A DNA stretch of 33,374 nucleotides from RUG12395 sp034178705 (GTDB taxonomy: Bacteria > Bacillota > Clostridia > Oscillospirales > CAG-272), in NCBI GenBank assembly GCA_034178705.1, contig JAXFQY010000103.1, forward strand, positions 1-33,374. The letters run 5' to 3'. A model generated the notes under the pieces. That model did no database searches and was not told where the DNA came from. It saw only the letters and a program-made list of their open reading frames with translations. Every line of letters begins with the position of its first letter. Position 1 is the first letter of the stretch. Below, piece after piece: positions 8,029 through 16,441 of the stretch. The position numbers and the translations under genes are program-made.

Positions 8029-11000
8029 ATGAAAAAAACACTTTGGTTTGTGGCGTTCGGACTGATCGCATTGCTTTCCCTTTGCCTGCCGTTTACTGCT
8101 TTTTCTGCTGAGGAAAAGGTTGTCTTTGTTTCGGATAAGGGAAAGGACACAGCAAGCGGAGCAGATGTGGCAAATGCCAAGAAAACCCTTTCGGCAGCGT
8201 ATTCCGCTCTTGGCAGCTCCGGTGGCACAGTGGTTGTCTGCGGACCGTTGACCTTGACGCAGGATACCGGCCTTCCGCAGAACAAAAAAACGGTTACCCT
8301 TACCTCATCTTACGGGGGTACCGATTATGCAGCATCGGGGGCCAAAATGATCCTCGGTTCACGGTTGGAGCTGTTCGGTGCAACCGAGTTCAGGAGCATT
8401 ACACTGAGTGTTCCGGCGGGACATATGATTTTCTGCAACGGTAATGATGTAACCTTCGGTGAAGCCATCAAGATCGTTCTGACGACCGGAGGAAGCTATC
8501 CGTATATTTTCGGCGGGGCATACTGCCCGGCGACCGGAGCAACGGCGGCAACCTGCAGCTTTTACGATTATACGATCCGTGTGGACAGCGGAACATGGAC
8601 CTGTGTGCATGGAGGGAATTACCGCAATTCCGGAGATCAGCCCTCGGGTTATATCGGCGGTGTGAATCTTGTTATCAACGGAGGCACCTTCAACGGAGGG
8701 GCAAACGGCGTGTCCGACCTCGGGGTGATCACGCTGACTGGCTTCTGCGGGCTGGACGGAGATGCCTCTTTGACGATTAACGGCGGCACGATCGGAACTT
8801 CCGTCTTCCTCCTCGGAAGGCCGGGGGCATCCTCTGCCGGCAATGTTCTTTCCAATCGCGGAAATGTTACGCTGAAGGTTACGGGAGGAAAAATCAACTG
8901 CCGGCAGATTTCCCTTGTCCAGAACGGTTATGCCACAACTCTTGACGGAGATTACAATGCCGAGCTGACAGGTGCCACCTTTTCTGCCGCTTACGGCACG
9001 ACCGATTGCTCGGGCGGTAAGGGGATTTGCCGCGTCCGTACGGATCTTGAAAAAGTAGCCGCGACTGTGAAGAACGGAGAAAAAACCGTTTTCCTGGCTC
9101 CTGACGGCAACGATAATGCATCCGGGCTGACACGCGAAAGTGCTGTTGCAACCGCTGCGGGTGCTGCAAAACTCCTTACGGGAGACAAGGGAGCAACGCT
9201 TGTCCTTTGTGGCGATATGACCTTATCGGGGCTGAAGACTTCCGATTTCTCCGGTGTTCTGACTGTAACGTCTTTGTATTGCGGAAAAGAGTACGGCGGC
9301 ACACTTGCGATTTCGGGAAAGTCGGAGCTTTCCGCGGAACTTTGCTTGGAAAATCTGAAGATCAATGCTGTGGATGCCGAACTTTCGGCGGGAGGAAACA
9401 GTATAACCGTCGGAGAAAATGTCATTGTCTCCGGCGCTCTGTCGCTTGCCTGCGGTACAGGGGGCGACGGGCATATTCTGTCCGTGAAGAGCGGAAATTT
9501 CGAGACGCTTTCCGGCGGTTCCTCTGATTCCGGTACCGTCGGTGTGATGATGACGGGCGGCTCTGCCAGGACCGTATACGGTGCTTCCGGTGCACGCACA
9601 GGAGGCATGGCAAGTGTTCTCCTCCTCGGCGGCGCCGTTGATCGGATTATCGTCGCCGAAGCGGGTGCTGTGGGGGACTGCGGTGCAGCCGTTTACGGAG
9701 GCACCGTCGGTACGATTGCCGCGGTGGAGAACGGACGTTGCTCCGGGGATTTCGGGGTGACACTCATCGGCAGCGCCGTATCTGTTCCTGTTACTGCCGA
9801 CTCTGTGTCGGGGGAGCGGATCTGTGTGCTTCCGGACGGCGGAGAGCTTCCCGCGGGCTTCTCGGACGGCGGGAAAGTGTTGTTTCTTTCCGACGGCGGC
9901 AAGGGCGACGGATTTTCTCCGCTGACCCCGATTGAGCGTCCTTTTTCTGCAGTTATGAAGCTGAGTCAATCGGCCCCCGCGTATTGTGCGGTTGTTCCGC
10001 TCGGGCGTTATTCTGCTTTATCTTCCGTCACTCTTTCCGATTTCGGAGGAAAGTATTTCTTCGGCGGTGTTTATGCCGGTATCGATTGGCGCGCGTTCTT
10101 TGGCGCGGAGCTTCGTCTCGGAGCTACTCTCGCTTTTGGGACGGATGCCGTAGTGGATTGTCTTTCTGTGGTATCTGCTACCAACAGTGCCTATCTTGCT
10201 GCGAACTGTCATTCCCTTACGATCGGAAAATCGGTGGTAACCTCTCGGGATACCGACCGGGCAGTAGATTACTATCCGTCCGTTGTCGGAGGCGCCGTAC
10301 TTGCAGACGGGGCGTCGGTTGAACTCAGTTCGACCGACCTGACTGTTTGGAGCGGCACCTGGCGGTATGCGTATGCCGGAAATATTCTGACAAGCGGCGG
10401 CGTTACCCCACGAACCATTACCGGAAACACTTCCCTGACGGTAAACGGAGGCGTATATACCGGTGGTGTTTCGGCAAACGGAATGAATCATCTGACCGGA
10501 GACGCGACGCTGACGGTAAACGGAGGCGTATTCAAATGCAGTGTCTACGGGACGGCAGTTGCTTCCCCGTCCGTCGGAAAAACCGCCCGTATCAAAGGAA
10601 ATGTGACGGTGACATTGAACCGCGGCGAATTCCGCGGAGATCTGCTGTTCGCACAACGGGATGAGGATGTCGAGTTTGAGGGCAGATATGTTCTGACGGT
10701 CGCCGGTGGGGATATTTCCCGTGTCAACGCCATCCGCGGCATTGACAGTCTTGCGAAGAATACCGGTGCCGAAAGCGAGCTGAACCTTTCCACCGAAATC
10801 AGCACAACGGCACCGCAGAGCGGAACGGTTACGGTTGAGAATCCGATTGCCGGCTTTGCGGATCCGTCGGTATACTTTCACGACGGCTGGTATTATTATA
10901 CGTATTCCCGCGACTATAACGGTGGTCCTGCCCTGTGGATGACACGTTCCCCGAATGTGGCGGATCTTTCCGCAAGTGAGCCTGTCATGATCTGGAGCGC

Positions 11001-12051
11001 CAAGGTATCGGGTAATACAATGAAAAGCCTCTGGGCGCCGCAGATCTATTTCCTGGACGGAAAGTGGTATATTTATGCCACTTGCGCTATGACCAGTACG
11101 TCGGAGGCTGCACAGCGCCGCCCGTATGTCTGGGTGGGCAAGGGAGCGACACCCTATGACGGGTTTGACTTTTTCGGGACCTTTGAAAACTACGACGAAG
11201 AGGTTTACAGTTACCTGTCTCCGCGTATCCTTGAATACGGCGGAACGCGCTATCTGATCTTCGGCGGCTTTTACCGCGCTGAGGATAAGGTTGCGGGACA
11301 GCGCCATTATCAGAGAATGATGATCTGCAAACTGGAGTCTCCGACCCGGTTTGCGACGAAGGTCTCGGTTATTTCCGAACCGGATAAAAACTGGGAAATC
11401 GACGGAAAAGTCCAGATTCAGGAGGGGCCTTTCCCGATTGTTACACCGGGTGGAACTCTCTATGTCGCATATGCGGCAGGGCAAACAAACAGCAATGAGT
11501 ATTGCACCGGATTGCTTCGTTTCACCGGAAGTGCATCCGACGATCTGACTGACCGGACGAAGTGGACCAAGCTGCCGGAGCCGCTGCAGTTTTTGGACTA
11601 TGAGAACAGGGTTTACTCTCCCGGCGCTATGGTCTTTGTGCCGGAACCGGACGGAACCGGGCTTTGGGGCATTTTCCATGTGAAGCTGTACCCGGATATC
11701 GGGTATTCACACCGTGTTTTGTTTGCACAGCCCCTTACCTTTGTGGATGATGTGCCGACAATGGAGGCGCCGCAGCCACTCGGTACCGTTTACACCATGA
11801 AAAAGAACACGATGCCGCTTGCTTCCCGGATCGGGAGCTTTGATCGGACCGGTACCGTTTCTCCCGCTCCGGACCCTTTCCCGGTAACTACCGCGGAGCC
11901 GGATCCCGGCACGGATGTTCCGGGTACGGAGCCGACGAATCCCTCCGGGAGCAGCTCGATCCTTCTTCCTCTTACCGTCGGTGCAGTTCTCCTTGCCGTC
12001 GGTGCAGTGGTTGCTGCCGTTTTGATTCTCGGTAAGAAAAAGAAGAAATAA
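8029..12051 (+). CDS. Secreted, membrane-anchored beta-helix / GH43-like glycosidase
   Basis: A 1340-residue surface protein. It has a signal peptide (MKKTLWFVAF to about AFSA). Three right-handed beta-helix modules follow, each opening with a cap motif: VFVSDKGKDTASG near 30, VFLAPDGNDNASG near 353, and VLFLSDGGKGDGFSP near 617. Between them are repeated rungs such as LTVNGGVY and LTINGGTI. A five-bladed GH43-like propeller spans about 938-1285, with GFADPSV (candidate base Asp945), LWAPQIYFLDGKWYIY and QEGPFPI (candidate acid Glu1132). Where GH43 normally has an Asp-Pro or Asp-Gly pair (pKa modulator), this has YLSPRIL with Ser1064, so activity may be altered. A Pro/Thr-rich linker and one membrane helix ending in KKKKK anchor it. 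The ATG at 8029 follows AAAGGA (8015-8020). Candidate substrates are arabinan- or xylan-type glycans. Confidence 0.85.
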   Translation: MKKTLWFVAFGLIALLSLCLPFTAFSAEEKVVFVSDKGKDTASGADVANAKKTLSAAYSALGSSGGTVVVCGPLTLTQDTGLPQNKKTVTLTSSYGGTDYAASGAKMILGSRLELFGATEFRSITLSVPAGHMIFCNGNDVTFGEAIKIVLTTGGSYPYIFGGAYCPATGATAATCSFYDYTIRVDSGTWTCVHGGNYRNSGDQPSGYIGGVNLVINGGTFNGGANGVSDLGVITLTGFCGLDGDASLTINGGTIGTSVFLLGRPGASSAGNVLSNRGNVTLKVTGGKINCRQISLVQNGYATTLDGDYNAELTGATFSAAYGTTDCSGGKGICRVRTDLEKVAATVKNGEKTVFLAPDGNDNASGLTRESAVATAAGAAKLLTGDKGATLVLCGDMTLSGLKTSDFSGVLTVTSLYCGKEYGGTLAISGKSELSAELCLENLKINAVDAELSAGGNSITVGENVIVSGALSLACGTGGDGHILSVKSGNFETLSGGSSDSGTVGVMMTGGSARTVYGASGARTGGMASVLLLGGAVDRIIVAEAGAVGDCGAAVYGGTVGTIAAVENGRCSGDFGVTLIGSAVSVPVTADSVSGERICVLPDGGELPAGFSDGGKVLFLSDGGKGDGFSPLTPIERPFSAVMKLSQSAPAYCAVVPLGRYSALSSVTLSDFGGKYFFGGVYAGIDWRAFFGAELRLGATLAFGTDAVVDCLSVVSATNSAYLAANCHSLTIGKSVVTSRDTDRAVDYYPSVVGGAVLADGASVELSSTDLTVWSGTWRYAYAGNILTSGGVTPRTITGNTSLTVNGGVYTGGVSANGMNHLTGDATLTVNGGVFKCSVYGTAVASPSVGKTARIKGNVTVTLNRGEFRGDLLFAQRDEDVEFEGRYVLTVAGGDISRVNAIRGIDSLAKNTGAESELNLSTEISTTAPQSGTVTVENPIAGFADPSVYFHDGWYYYTYSRDYNGGPALWMTRSPNVADLSASEPVMIWSAKVSGNTMKSLWAPQIYFLDGKWYIYATCAMTSTSEAAQRRPYVWVGKGATPYDGFDFFGTFENYDEEVYSYLSPRILEYGGTRYLIFGGFYRAEDKVAGQRHYQRMMICKLESPTRFATKVSVISEPDKNWEIDGKVQIQEGPFPIVTPGGTLYVAYAAGQTNSNEYCTGLLRFTGSASDDLTDRTKWTKLPEPLQFLDYENRVYSPGAMVFVPEPDGTGLWGIFHVKLYPDIGYSHRVLFAQPLTFVDDVPTMEAPQPLGTVYTMKKNTMPLASRIGSFDRTGTVSPAPDPFPVTTAEPDPGTDVPGTEPTNPSGSSSILLPLTVGAVLLAVGAVVAAVLILGKKKKK
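10435..10531 (+). repeat. 75-base direct repeat inside the third beta-helix module
   Basis: A 22-base identical segment occurs at 10435-10456 and 10510-10531. The 75-base offset equals 25 codons, one beta-helix rung encoding LTVNGGV. Identity at the DNA level suggests recent rung duplication within this gene. Confidence 0.65.
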
Positions 12052-12096
12052 GGCAGTATCCGTAAAACAGGGAATGGAGCTGTAAAAAGCACCAAA

Positions 12097-12138
12097 AGAA
12101 GCAGAGACAATGACCGAAAGGTCAAAGTCTCTGCTTCT
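12097..12138. terminator. Long hairpin between convergent genes, probable bidirectional terminator
   Basis: A 12-base perfect stem (AGAAGCAGAGAC at 12097-12108 with its complement at 12127-12138). Inside it, after symmetric AA bulges, is TGACC-GAAA-GGTCA, a second stem closed by a GNRA tetraloop. On the minus strand it is followed by a T-rich stretch (CTTCTTTTGGTGCTTTTT). On the plus strand the T run is poor (TGATTGTTG). It sits 45 bases after the GH43-like stop and faces the minus-strand gene ending at 12375. Confidence 0.7.
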
Positions 12139-12306
12139 TGATTGTTGAGTCGGAAAATGCAGGCGGTGGGGAACAGACATAGAAACAAAGCCTATGGTAA
12201 AAATCCCTTTTATTCAAAGGTCATAAAGTAATGGGAAACAGGATTTTGCCGCTGCCGGAAGCCTGAATATCCAGTACCGTAGAGTCCCGTTTTCGCTCTG
12301 AAAAGC

Positions 12307-12325
12307 TTGAAAGCTTCGCTTTCAA
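12307..12325 (-). terminator. Small hairpin downstream of the Asp-repeat protein gene
   Basis: TTGAAAGC (12307-12314), TTC loop, GCTTTCAA (12318-12325), followed on the minus strand by GCTTTTC. It lies 50 bases past the stop at 12375. The weak T run makes it a modest terminator candidate. The rest of 12139-12374 holds nothing I can name. Confidence 0.4.
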
Positions 12326-12374
12326 CCAACCGCATCGAATCACCTCATCCCTTTGATATGATCCGTCCTGAGGT

Positions 12375-12944
12375 TCAGTTGCGTTTTACCAGCTTGCCGA
12401 CCTTGGCGCGCAATTCCTCCATTTTTTGCTTTCTCTCCTCTGACCGCTGAATGCGTTTTGCTTCGACTTCTGCTTTTTTCTGCGCTTTGGCTTCGGCTTT
12501 TTCCGCTTCCTCCAGAACCGCGGCGGCTTCGGAAATCCTCGTATCGATTTCCTCGGAAAGAGCCTGAGCCGCCGAAACCGCATAAACTCCGAGAATAGCG
12601 GCGGAGACGATCAGATTCTCCAGATCGATAATGGCCTCCTCCACGTCCGATCCGCTGATGATTTCATTAATAATGCCGAGATCGAGATTGCCGCGGATTA
12701 CCGTATCGGGAATATCGTTTTTATCGGTGTCTGCCAGTAAGGTGTCAAAATATCCGTTGCCGTCAAGGTCCAGTGCGATCGAATCCACATTTCCGTCTCC
12801 GGTAAGGTCCAGAATGGCAATGTCCGGCTGACGATCGTCAGTTACATCAAGAAGGATGGCATCCTTTCTCTTGGTTTTGACGATGGTCCCTTTCAGGTCG
12901 CGGTCGCGGCGAATGGCGCGTCTGATTTCTTTCATGGTATACAT
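12375..12944 (-). CDS. Small protein with four 13-residue calcium-type Asp repeats and a C-terminal coiled coil
   Basis: A 189-residue protein of unknown function. Residues 32-83 form four exact 13-residue units, starting LDVTDDRQ, LDLTGDGN, LDLDGNGY and ADTDKNDI. Each has an acidic DxDxDG-like core as in EF-hand, dockerin or thrombospondin type 3 calcium loops. A short hydrophobic stretch (about 105-128, LIVSAAILGVYAVSAAQA) may be a membrane or packing helix. Residues 130-189 are Glu/Lys/Ala-rich coiled coil ending VGKLVKRN. No signal peptide is seen, and the N-terminus is basic (KEIRRAIRRDRDLKG). The start is fixed by GGAGG nine bases upstream (12954-12958). It lies 69 bases after the DUF308-like gene and is probably read with it. 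Calcium binding is inferred from the repeat pattern only. Confidence 0.75.
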   Translation of the reverse strand: MYTMKEIRRAIRRDRDLKGTIVKTKRKDAILLDVTDDRQPDIAILDLTGDGNVDSIALDLDGNGYFDTLLADTDKNDIPDTVIRGNLDLGIINEIISGSDVEEAIIDLENLIVSAAILGVYAVSAAQALSEEIDTRISEAAAVLEEAEKAEAKAQKKAEVEAKRIQRSEERKQKMEELRAKVGKLVKRN

Positions 12945-13013
12945 GGTATATAACCTCCGATATTTATAATATTTTTTGTTTTGTCCCGCTAATTGTTTTT
13001 TGGTGTTTTACGG

Positions 13014-13553
13014 TCAGTGACGGCGGTGGGAAATTGTCAGCAAGGCAACCGCAATATTCTGGATGCCGTCCAGCATGAGCGCCACGCCGGTGATTCGCAT
13101 AAGAAGAAGATTAGCTGCGTTCGGCCAGACCAGAGCGGCAACACCGAGAACGCCGGCAGCGATACTGCCCAAAAGAAGCAGCCACCACTCGCGGATTCCG
13201 AATCGCCTTGCCTCGATCGAGTTCTGAACGGTGATCAGTGCGTCGACAATGACGAAGATTGAGAGAAGCACGGTAAGGTACTCAGCCGCATCCTGCGGAA
13301 AGATCAGAATGACCATTCCTGCAGCCGCTGTCAGAATACCGAACGCAAGGTCGAACTGAAAGGCGATGCGGTACAGGTCGTTGGAGAAATAGCCGAACAG
13401 CTTGGCAATACCGGAGAGCAGCAGAATGGCCCCCATAACCCGTGCAAGCACGGTAAGCGAAATTCCTGGCCAGATGAGAAAAACACATCCGACGAGGAAG
13501 ATCACCACCGACATCAGGATATAACTGCTTTTCGCGATCCAAACACGCTTCAT
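13014..13553 (-). CDS. DUF308 / HdeD-like membrane protein
   Basis: A 179-residue integral membrane protein with six hydrophobic segments arranged as three helical hairpins, as in the DUF308/HdeD family. HdeD of E. coli is linked to acid resistance; a molecular function is not established for most members. Typical family segments are seen: LVGCVFLIWPGISLTVLARV, ILLLSGIAKLF, AAGMVILIFPQDAAEYLTVL and GVLGVAALVWPNAANLLL. The start at 13553 is chosen because AAAGGGGGTG (13561-13570) lies just upstream. A further in-frame ATG at 13586 precedes this site and would add 11 residues. The neighbours are a TetR regulator upstream and an Asp-repeat protein downstream, which suggests a small regulated envelope-stress module. 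Confidence 0.85.
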   Translation of the reverse strand: MKRVWIAKSSYILMSVVIFLVGCVFLIWPGISLTVLARVMGAILLLSGIAKLFGYFSNDLYRIAFQFDLAFGILTAAAGMVILIFPQDAAEYLTVLLSIFVIVDALITVQNSIEARRFGIREWWLLLLGSIAAGVLGVAALVWPNAANLLLMRITGVALMLDGIQNIAVALLTISHRRH

Positions 13554-13608
13554 GTTTTCACCCCCTTTGCACTTCGGAAATCGCATTGATTTCGGTTCCC
13601 TTTGTCTG

Positions 13609-13636
13609 AAAATAGAATATCACGTTTTTTTATCAA
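13609..13636 (-). promoter_or_regulatory. Possible promoter of the DUF308-like gene
   Basis: On the minus strand, TTGATA (13636-13631), a 16-base spacer and TATTTT (13614-13609). The -35 box overlaps the T run of the tetR terminator. The -10 match is weak. Confidence 0.35.
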
Positions 13637-13696
13637 AAAAAACGGTCATTTCCTGCCCTTTGTTTCAAATTCCCACATTGGGCAGGTAAATGACCG
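13634..13696 (-). terminator. Rho-independent terminator of the TetR gene
   Basis: On the minus strand, arms CGGTCATTT + CTGCCC (13696-13680 side) and GGGCAG + AAATGACCG (13658-13643 side) pair over 15 bases with a small internal bulge. Eight or more T residues follow (13642-13634). It separates tetR from the DUF308-like gene. Confidence 0.85.
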
Positions 13697-13712
13697 TATT
13701 TTTCTTTGTAGA

Positions 13713-14291
13713 TCATTGTTGGCGATGTCTGCTGAGCCGATCTGCGTTTTCCAGTGCGACACGCGAGGTCCCTTCCATGATACAAGCGAATCGGTCAAGC
13801 AGCTCAGACGGGGTGACTGCCATTCCGGCACGAATCCACCGCGTGACCATGGCGGAGATGGTTCCTGAAGCATAAGAGGCAATCAGCCGGCTGTCTCCAT
13901 CGGAAAGCATCATCCCTTTTGCTCGCTGAGAGATAAAAAGGGGCAGATAGTACATGGAGGTTTCATAGATCAGATCGGACATTCTTTCATAACCGAGAGA
14001 ACGGAAAACATGAAGCGTAACCTTCCTGTTTTCATACATATATTCGGTACTGGTTTTCAGAGCCTCAAACCAGGAGTGAGTTTCCGGGGGAAGAGATTCC
14101 CGTATTTGAGTGAGGCTCTCCTGAAACATCTCACGTGCGAGATCGTAAATATCCTGGAAATAGTAATAGAAGGTTTTGCGGTTGATCCCGCAATCGTCCA
14201 CAATGTCCTTCACGGTTATTTTGTCGAGCGGTTTTTCATTCAGAAATTTCAGGAATGAAGCGTATATGGCCTGCTTTGTGAATTTTGACAT
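13713..14291 (-). CDS. TetR/AcrR family transcriptional regulator
   Basis: A 192-residue DNA-binding repressor-type protein. The N-terminal helix-turn-helix is clear: KQAIYASFLKFLNEKPLDKITVKDIV, then DDCGINRKTFYYYFQDIYDL with the YYYF motif typical of TetR recognition helices. The C-terminal half is the helical ligand and dimer domain; the ligand is unknown. The length is normal. The ATG at 14291 is preferred because GGAGGTGA (14304-14297) lies just before it. A GTG three codons upstream is inside that ribosome site. It has its own promoter and terminator. The nearest likely targets are itself and the DUF308-like and Asp-repeat genes just downstream on the same strand. Confidence 0.93.
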   Translation of the reverse strand: MSKFTKQAIYASFLKFLNEKPLDKITVKDIVDDCGINRKTFYYYFQDIYDLAREMFQESLTQIRESLPPETHSWFEALKTSTEYMYENRKVTLHVFRSLGYERMSDLIYETSMYYLPLFISQRAKGMMLSDGDSRLIASYASGTISAMVTRWIRAGMAVTPSELLDRFACIMEGTSRVALENADRLSRHRQQ

Positions 14292-14326
14292 TTCGGTCAC
14301 CTCCGGATCCTTCCATTGTTTTTCCT

Positions 14327-14355
14327 ATTATAACAAAATCCGCTGAAAAAAACAA
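14327..14355 (-). promoter_or_regulatory. Promoter of the TetR gene
   Basis: On the minus strand, TTGTTT (14355-14350), a 17-base spacer and an extended -10, TGTTATAAT (-10 box 14332-14327). TTGTT and AACAA arms flank the -10 region and could be an autoregulatory operator, but the match is short. Confidence 0.6.
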
Positions 14356-14815
14356 CCGCTTTGTTAAGAAAGGGGAAAGTCGAAGTAGGCAAGGGCGTCT
14401 CCCTTTGAATTTTTATAAAAGCGGATTCGGGAGGAGAGAATTCCATACTGTGTCGGTATCGTACAAAGGCGAGAAGCATTCATGATAACGCTAACTACGG
14501 AGGGCAAAACCGGTCAGATCCATATGACTTAAAGGCATCGTGGAAGCAAAGCGTCGGACAGATTGCTTTGCTGGGCGGAAGCCGTGCTTTCTGAAGGGGA
14601 TGTTGGCGGGAAAGCGGGCAGAGTATTGCAGGAGTGCAGCAGAAGAAAAACAACGAGGAAAGGTGCAGAGAGGATGCGTTTCCTGGAGGCCTCCGGTTAC
14701 AAAGCTTTTTCGTACGGATCCGTTTCCCATGAAATTATTGATCAGATATGTGAGAAATTCAAAAAAAGCATATGATTTTTATTTTCCAGAGTATCTGCCT
14801 CGGGGGTGATTGTTT
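14356..14815. other. Gene-poor stretch with a possible short coding remnant
   Basis: No convincing gene in 460 bases. The most protein-like piece is 14674-14775 on the plus strand, reading MRFLEASGYKAF then SYGSVSHEIIDQICEKF, with a weak purine-rich site upstream. It could be the 3' end of a decayed gene or chance. I recognise no family. Confidence 0.2.
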
Positions 14816-14852
14816 ATGAAAAAGAAAGCGGCTTTCCCAGATCGAAAAGCCG
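14816..14852 (-). terminator. Terminator of the LRR lipoprotein gene
   Basis: On the minus strand, a CGGCTTT / AAAGCCG stem (14852-14829) followed by CTTTCTTTTTC. It lies about 30 bases after the stop at 14881. Confidence 0.75.
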
Positions 14853-14880
14853 TTTGGCAGGATGGATTTTTAGAGAAAGG

Positions 14881-16239
14881 TCATGATGGAGTGGATTGTT
14901 CTTTGTCAAGTTCTCCGTCGGTACAGCGGATTTTATAATTGCCGGAGTCTTTGTCCCAATCAGGCTTTTTCAGAATTCTGCTCCACTGCTCCGTTGAGCC
15001 TGAATAGGTGATCTTTTTCAGAGCGCCGCATTCCCCGATAGATGCTTCGCCAAAACTTATGACGCATTGCGGAATCGAAATATGGGTCAGATTCCTGCAA
15101 CGGAAAAAGGTTCCGTTTCCTATACTCGTGATATTCTTCGGGATAGTGATATCGGTCAGACTCTGGCAGAAGGAGAAGGCATAATCACCGATTTTGGTGA
15201 TAGTTTCCGGCAGTGCAATGGTGCTTAGACTTTTGCATCCGGAGAAGGCAGAGGGGCCAATCTCCGTAACGCTTGCGGGAATAGAAATATGGCTGAGGTT
15301 CTTGCAGCCATCAAAGGAACAATGCCCGATACTTGTTACGCCCTCCGGAATCGTGATGTCGGTCAAAGCTCCGCAAAAATAGAACGCATTGTCGCCGATC
15401 CGAAGAACGCTGCCGTCGGCAGGAATCACACTGTTTTTGCAGCCGGCGATCAATGTTTTGCTTCTTTTGTCAATGATACAATTGCCCGATCCGGTATAGG
15501 TCGGGTTGTCTTCGGCCACTGTAATGCTTGTCAAGGCGTCGCAGGACGAGAACACCCATTTTCCGATGCTTCGGACACTTTCCGGAATTGTGATGTCGGA
15601 CAGTTTTTTGCAGAAAGCAAAAGCATTCCTCATAATCACTTTTGTTGTATCTGCGATTTGGCAAGAAGAGATCGAGGAGCTCTTAGCCCGAACCAGGATG
15701 ACATATGGATTGCTTTCGTTACCCAGGTACAATGCGTTGAGGTATTCATTGTATTGAAGACTGTCACAGCCGGTAAAAGCCGATTCTCCGATGCTTTGGA
15801 TACTATCCGGAATCGTGATGGTGGTGAGGGAACTGGACAACTCCATCGGGGAGAATGCCTGTTCTCCGATACTTGTAACTCCTTCCGGAATTGTAATACT
15901 GGTCAGATGGGTACAATGGCAGAATGCATAGTTGCCGATTGCGGTAACCGGTTTGCCGTTATAAGCAGCAGGAATTACAATTTCGGTATCTTTGCAGGTT
16001 CCGATACCGCGGACATAATAACCGCTGTTGTCTGCATTGATTTGATATTCGAGGCCGGCACTGAAGTTTTGCTGCAAATCCGGATTTTCAGCCCCGTTTC
16101 CGGATTCCTCAGGGAAGTTTTCACTGTCAGATGAAGAGCTGCTCTCTCCATTCGGAGGTTTTATGTTGCAGCCAGACGAAAAGACAGTCGATGCCAAAAA
16201 CAGTATGGCAAGTAAATTCCGGAAGGTGTGGGGTTTCAT
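14881..16239 (-). CDS. BspA-like leucine-rich-repeat surface lipoprotein
   Basis: A 452-residue secreted protein. The N-terminus (MKPHTFRNLL) leads into a hydrophobic signal and the lipobox FSSGC, predicting lipid attachment to the outer face of the membrane. A Ser/Glu-rich linker follows. Then come about ten LRR_5 (BspA-type) repeats of roughly 23 residues, recognised by units such as LTSITIPEGVTSIGEQAF and LTDITIPKNITSIGNGTF. The end, ITYSGSTEQWSRI followed by IRCTDG, is the usual BspA-family closing element. Such proteins often act in adhesion or binding to host or polymer surfaces; no enzyme activity is expected. The start at 16239 has AAAGGA nine bases upstream. The ATG six codons earlier overlaps that site. 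It stands alone with its own promoter and terminator. Confidence 0.9.
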   Translation of the reverse strand: MKPHTFRNLLAILFLASTVFSSGCNIKPPNGESSSSSDSENFPEESGNGAENPDLQQNFSAGLEYQINADNSGYYVRGIGTCKDTEIVIPAAYNGKPVTAIGNYAFCHCTHLTSITIPEGVTSIGEQAFSPMELSSSLTTITIPDSIQSIGESAFTGCDSLQYNEYLNALYLGNESNPYVILVRAKSSSISSCQIADTTKVIMRNAFAFCKKLSDITIPESVRSIGKWVFSSCDALTSITVAEDNPTYTGSGNCIIDKRSKTLIAGCKNSVIPADGSVLRIGDNAFYFCGALTDITIPEGVTSIGHCSFDGCKNLSHISIPASVTEIGPSAFSGCKSLSTIALPETITKIGDYAFSFCQSLTDITIPKNITSIGNGTFFRCRNLTHISIPQCVISFGEASIGECGALKKITYSGSTEQWSRILKKPDWDKDSGNYKIRCTDGELDKEQSTPS

Positions 16240-16281
16240 CAGAGAAGTTCCTTTCATTTTTGTTTATATTCTCTCGGAAAA

Positions 16282-16310
16282 ATATTAACAGAATATGTAA
16301 GAAATGTTAA
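16282..16310 (-). promoter_or_regulatory. Promoter of the LRR lipoprotein gene
   Basis: On the minus strand, TTAACA (16310-16305), a 17-base spacer and TAATAT (16287-16282). The surrounding DNA is AT-rich, so the match is moderate. Confidence 0.5.
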
Positions 16311-16378
16311 TTGTTTGTTAATTCTTTCGCCGTGTCAAGCCATACCGGTCTTGCGTTAGCGGTTGGAAGATTGCCTGC

Positions 16379-16410
16379 AAAAAAGGCTTTCCTGAGAAGG
16401 AAAGCCTTTT
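16379..16410 (-). terminator. Terminator of the GH2 gene
   Basis: A 13-base perfect stem (16381-16393 with 16398-16410) closed by a GAGA tetraloop. On the minus strand it runs into TTTTTTGCAGG. It lies about 30 bases past the GH2 stop. Confidence 0.9.
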
Positions 16411-16441
16411 TCGGTACAAATTGTTGAAATGTAGTGCGGAT

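Noticed and set aside
10018..11679. A 553-residue antisense frame inside the GH43-like gene
   Set aside because: Overlaps the clearly coding propeller domain, with no ribosome site or recognisable domain.
11950..12051. LPLTVG near the GH43-like C-terminus as a sortase sorting signal
   Set aside because: The motif lies inside the hydrophobic helix, not before it, and is not LPXTG. A plain membrane anchor with a KKKKK stop is more likely.
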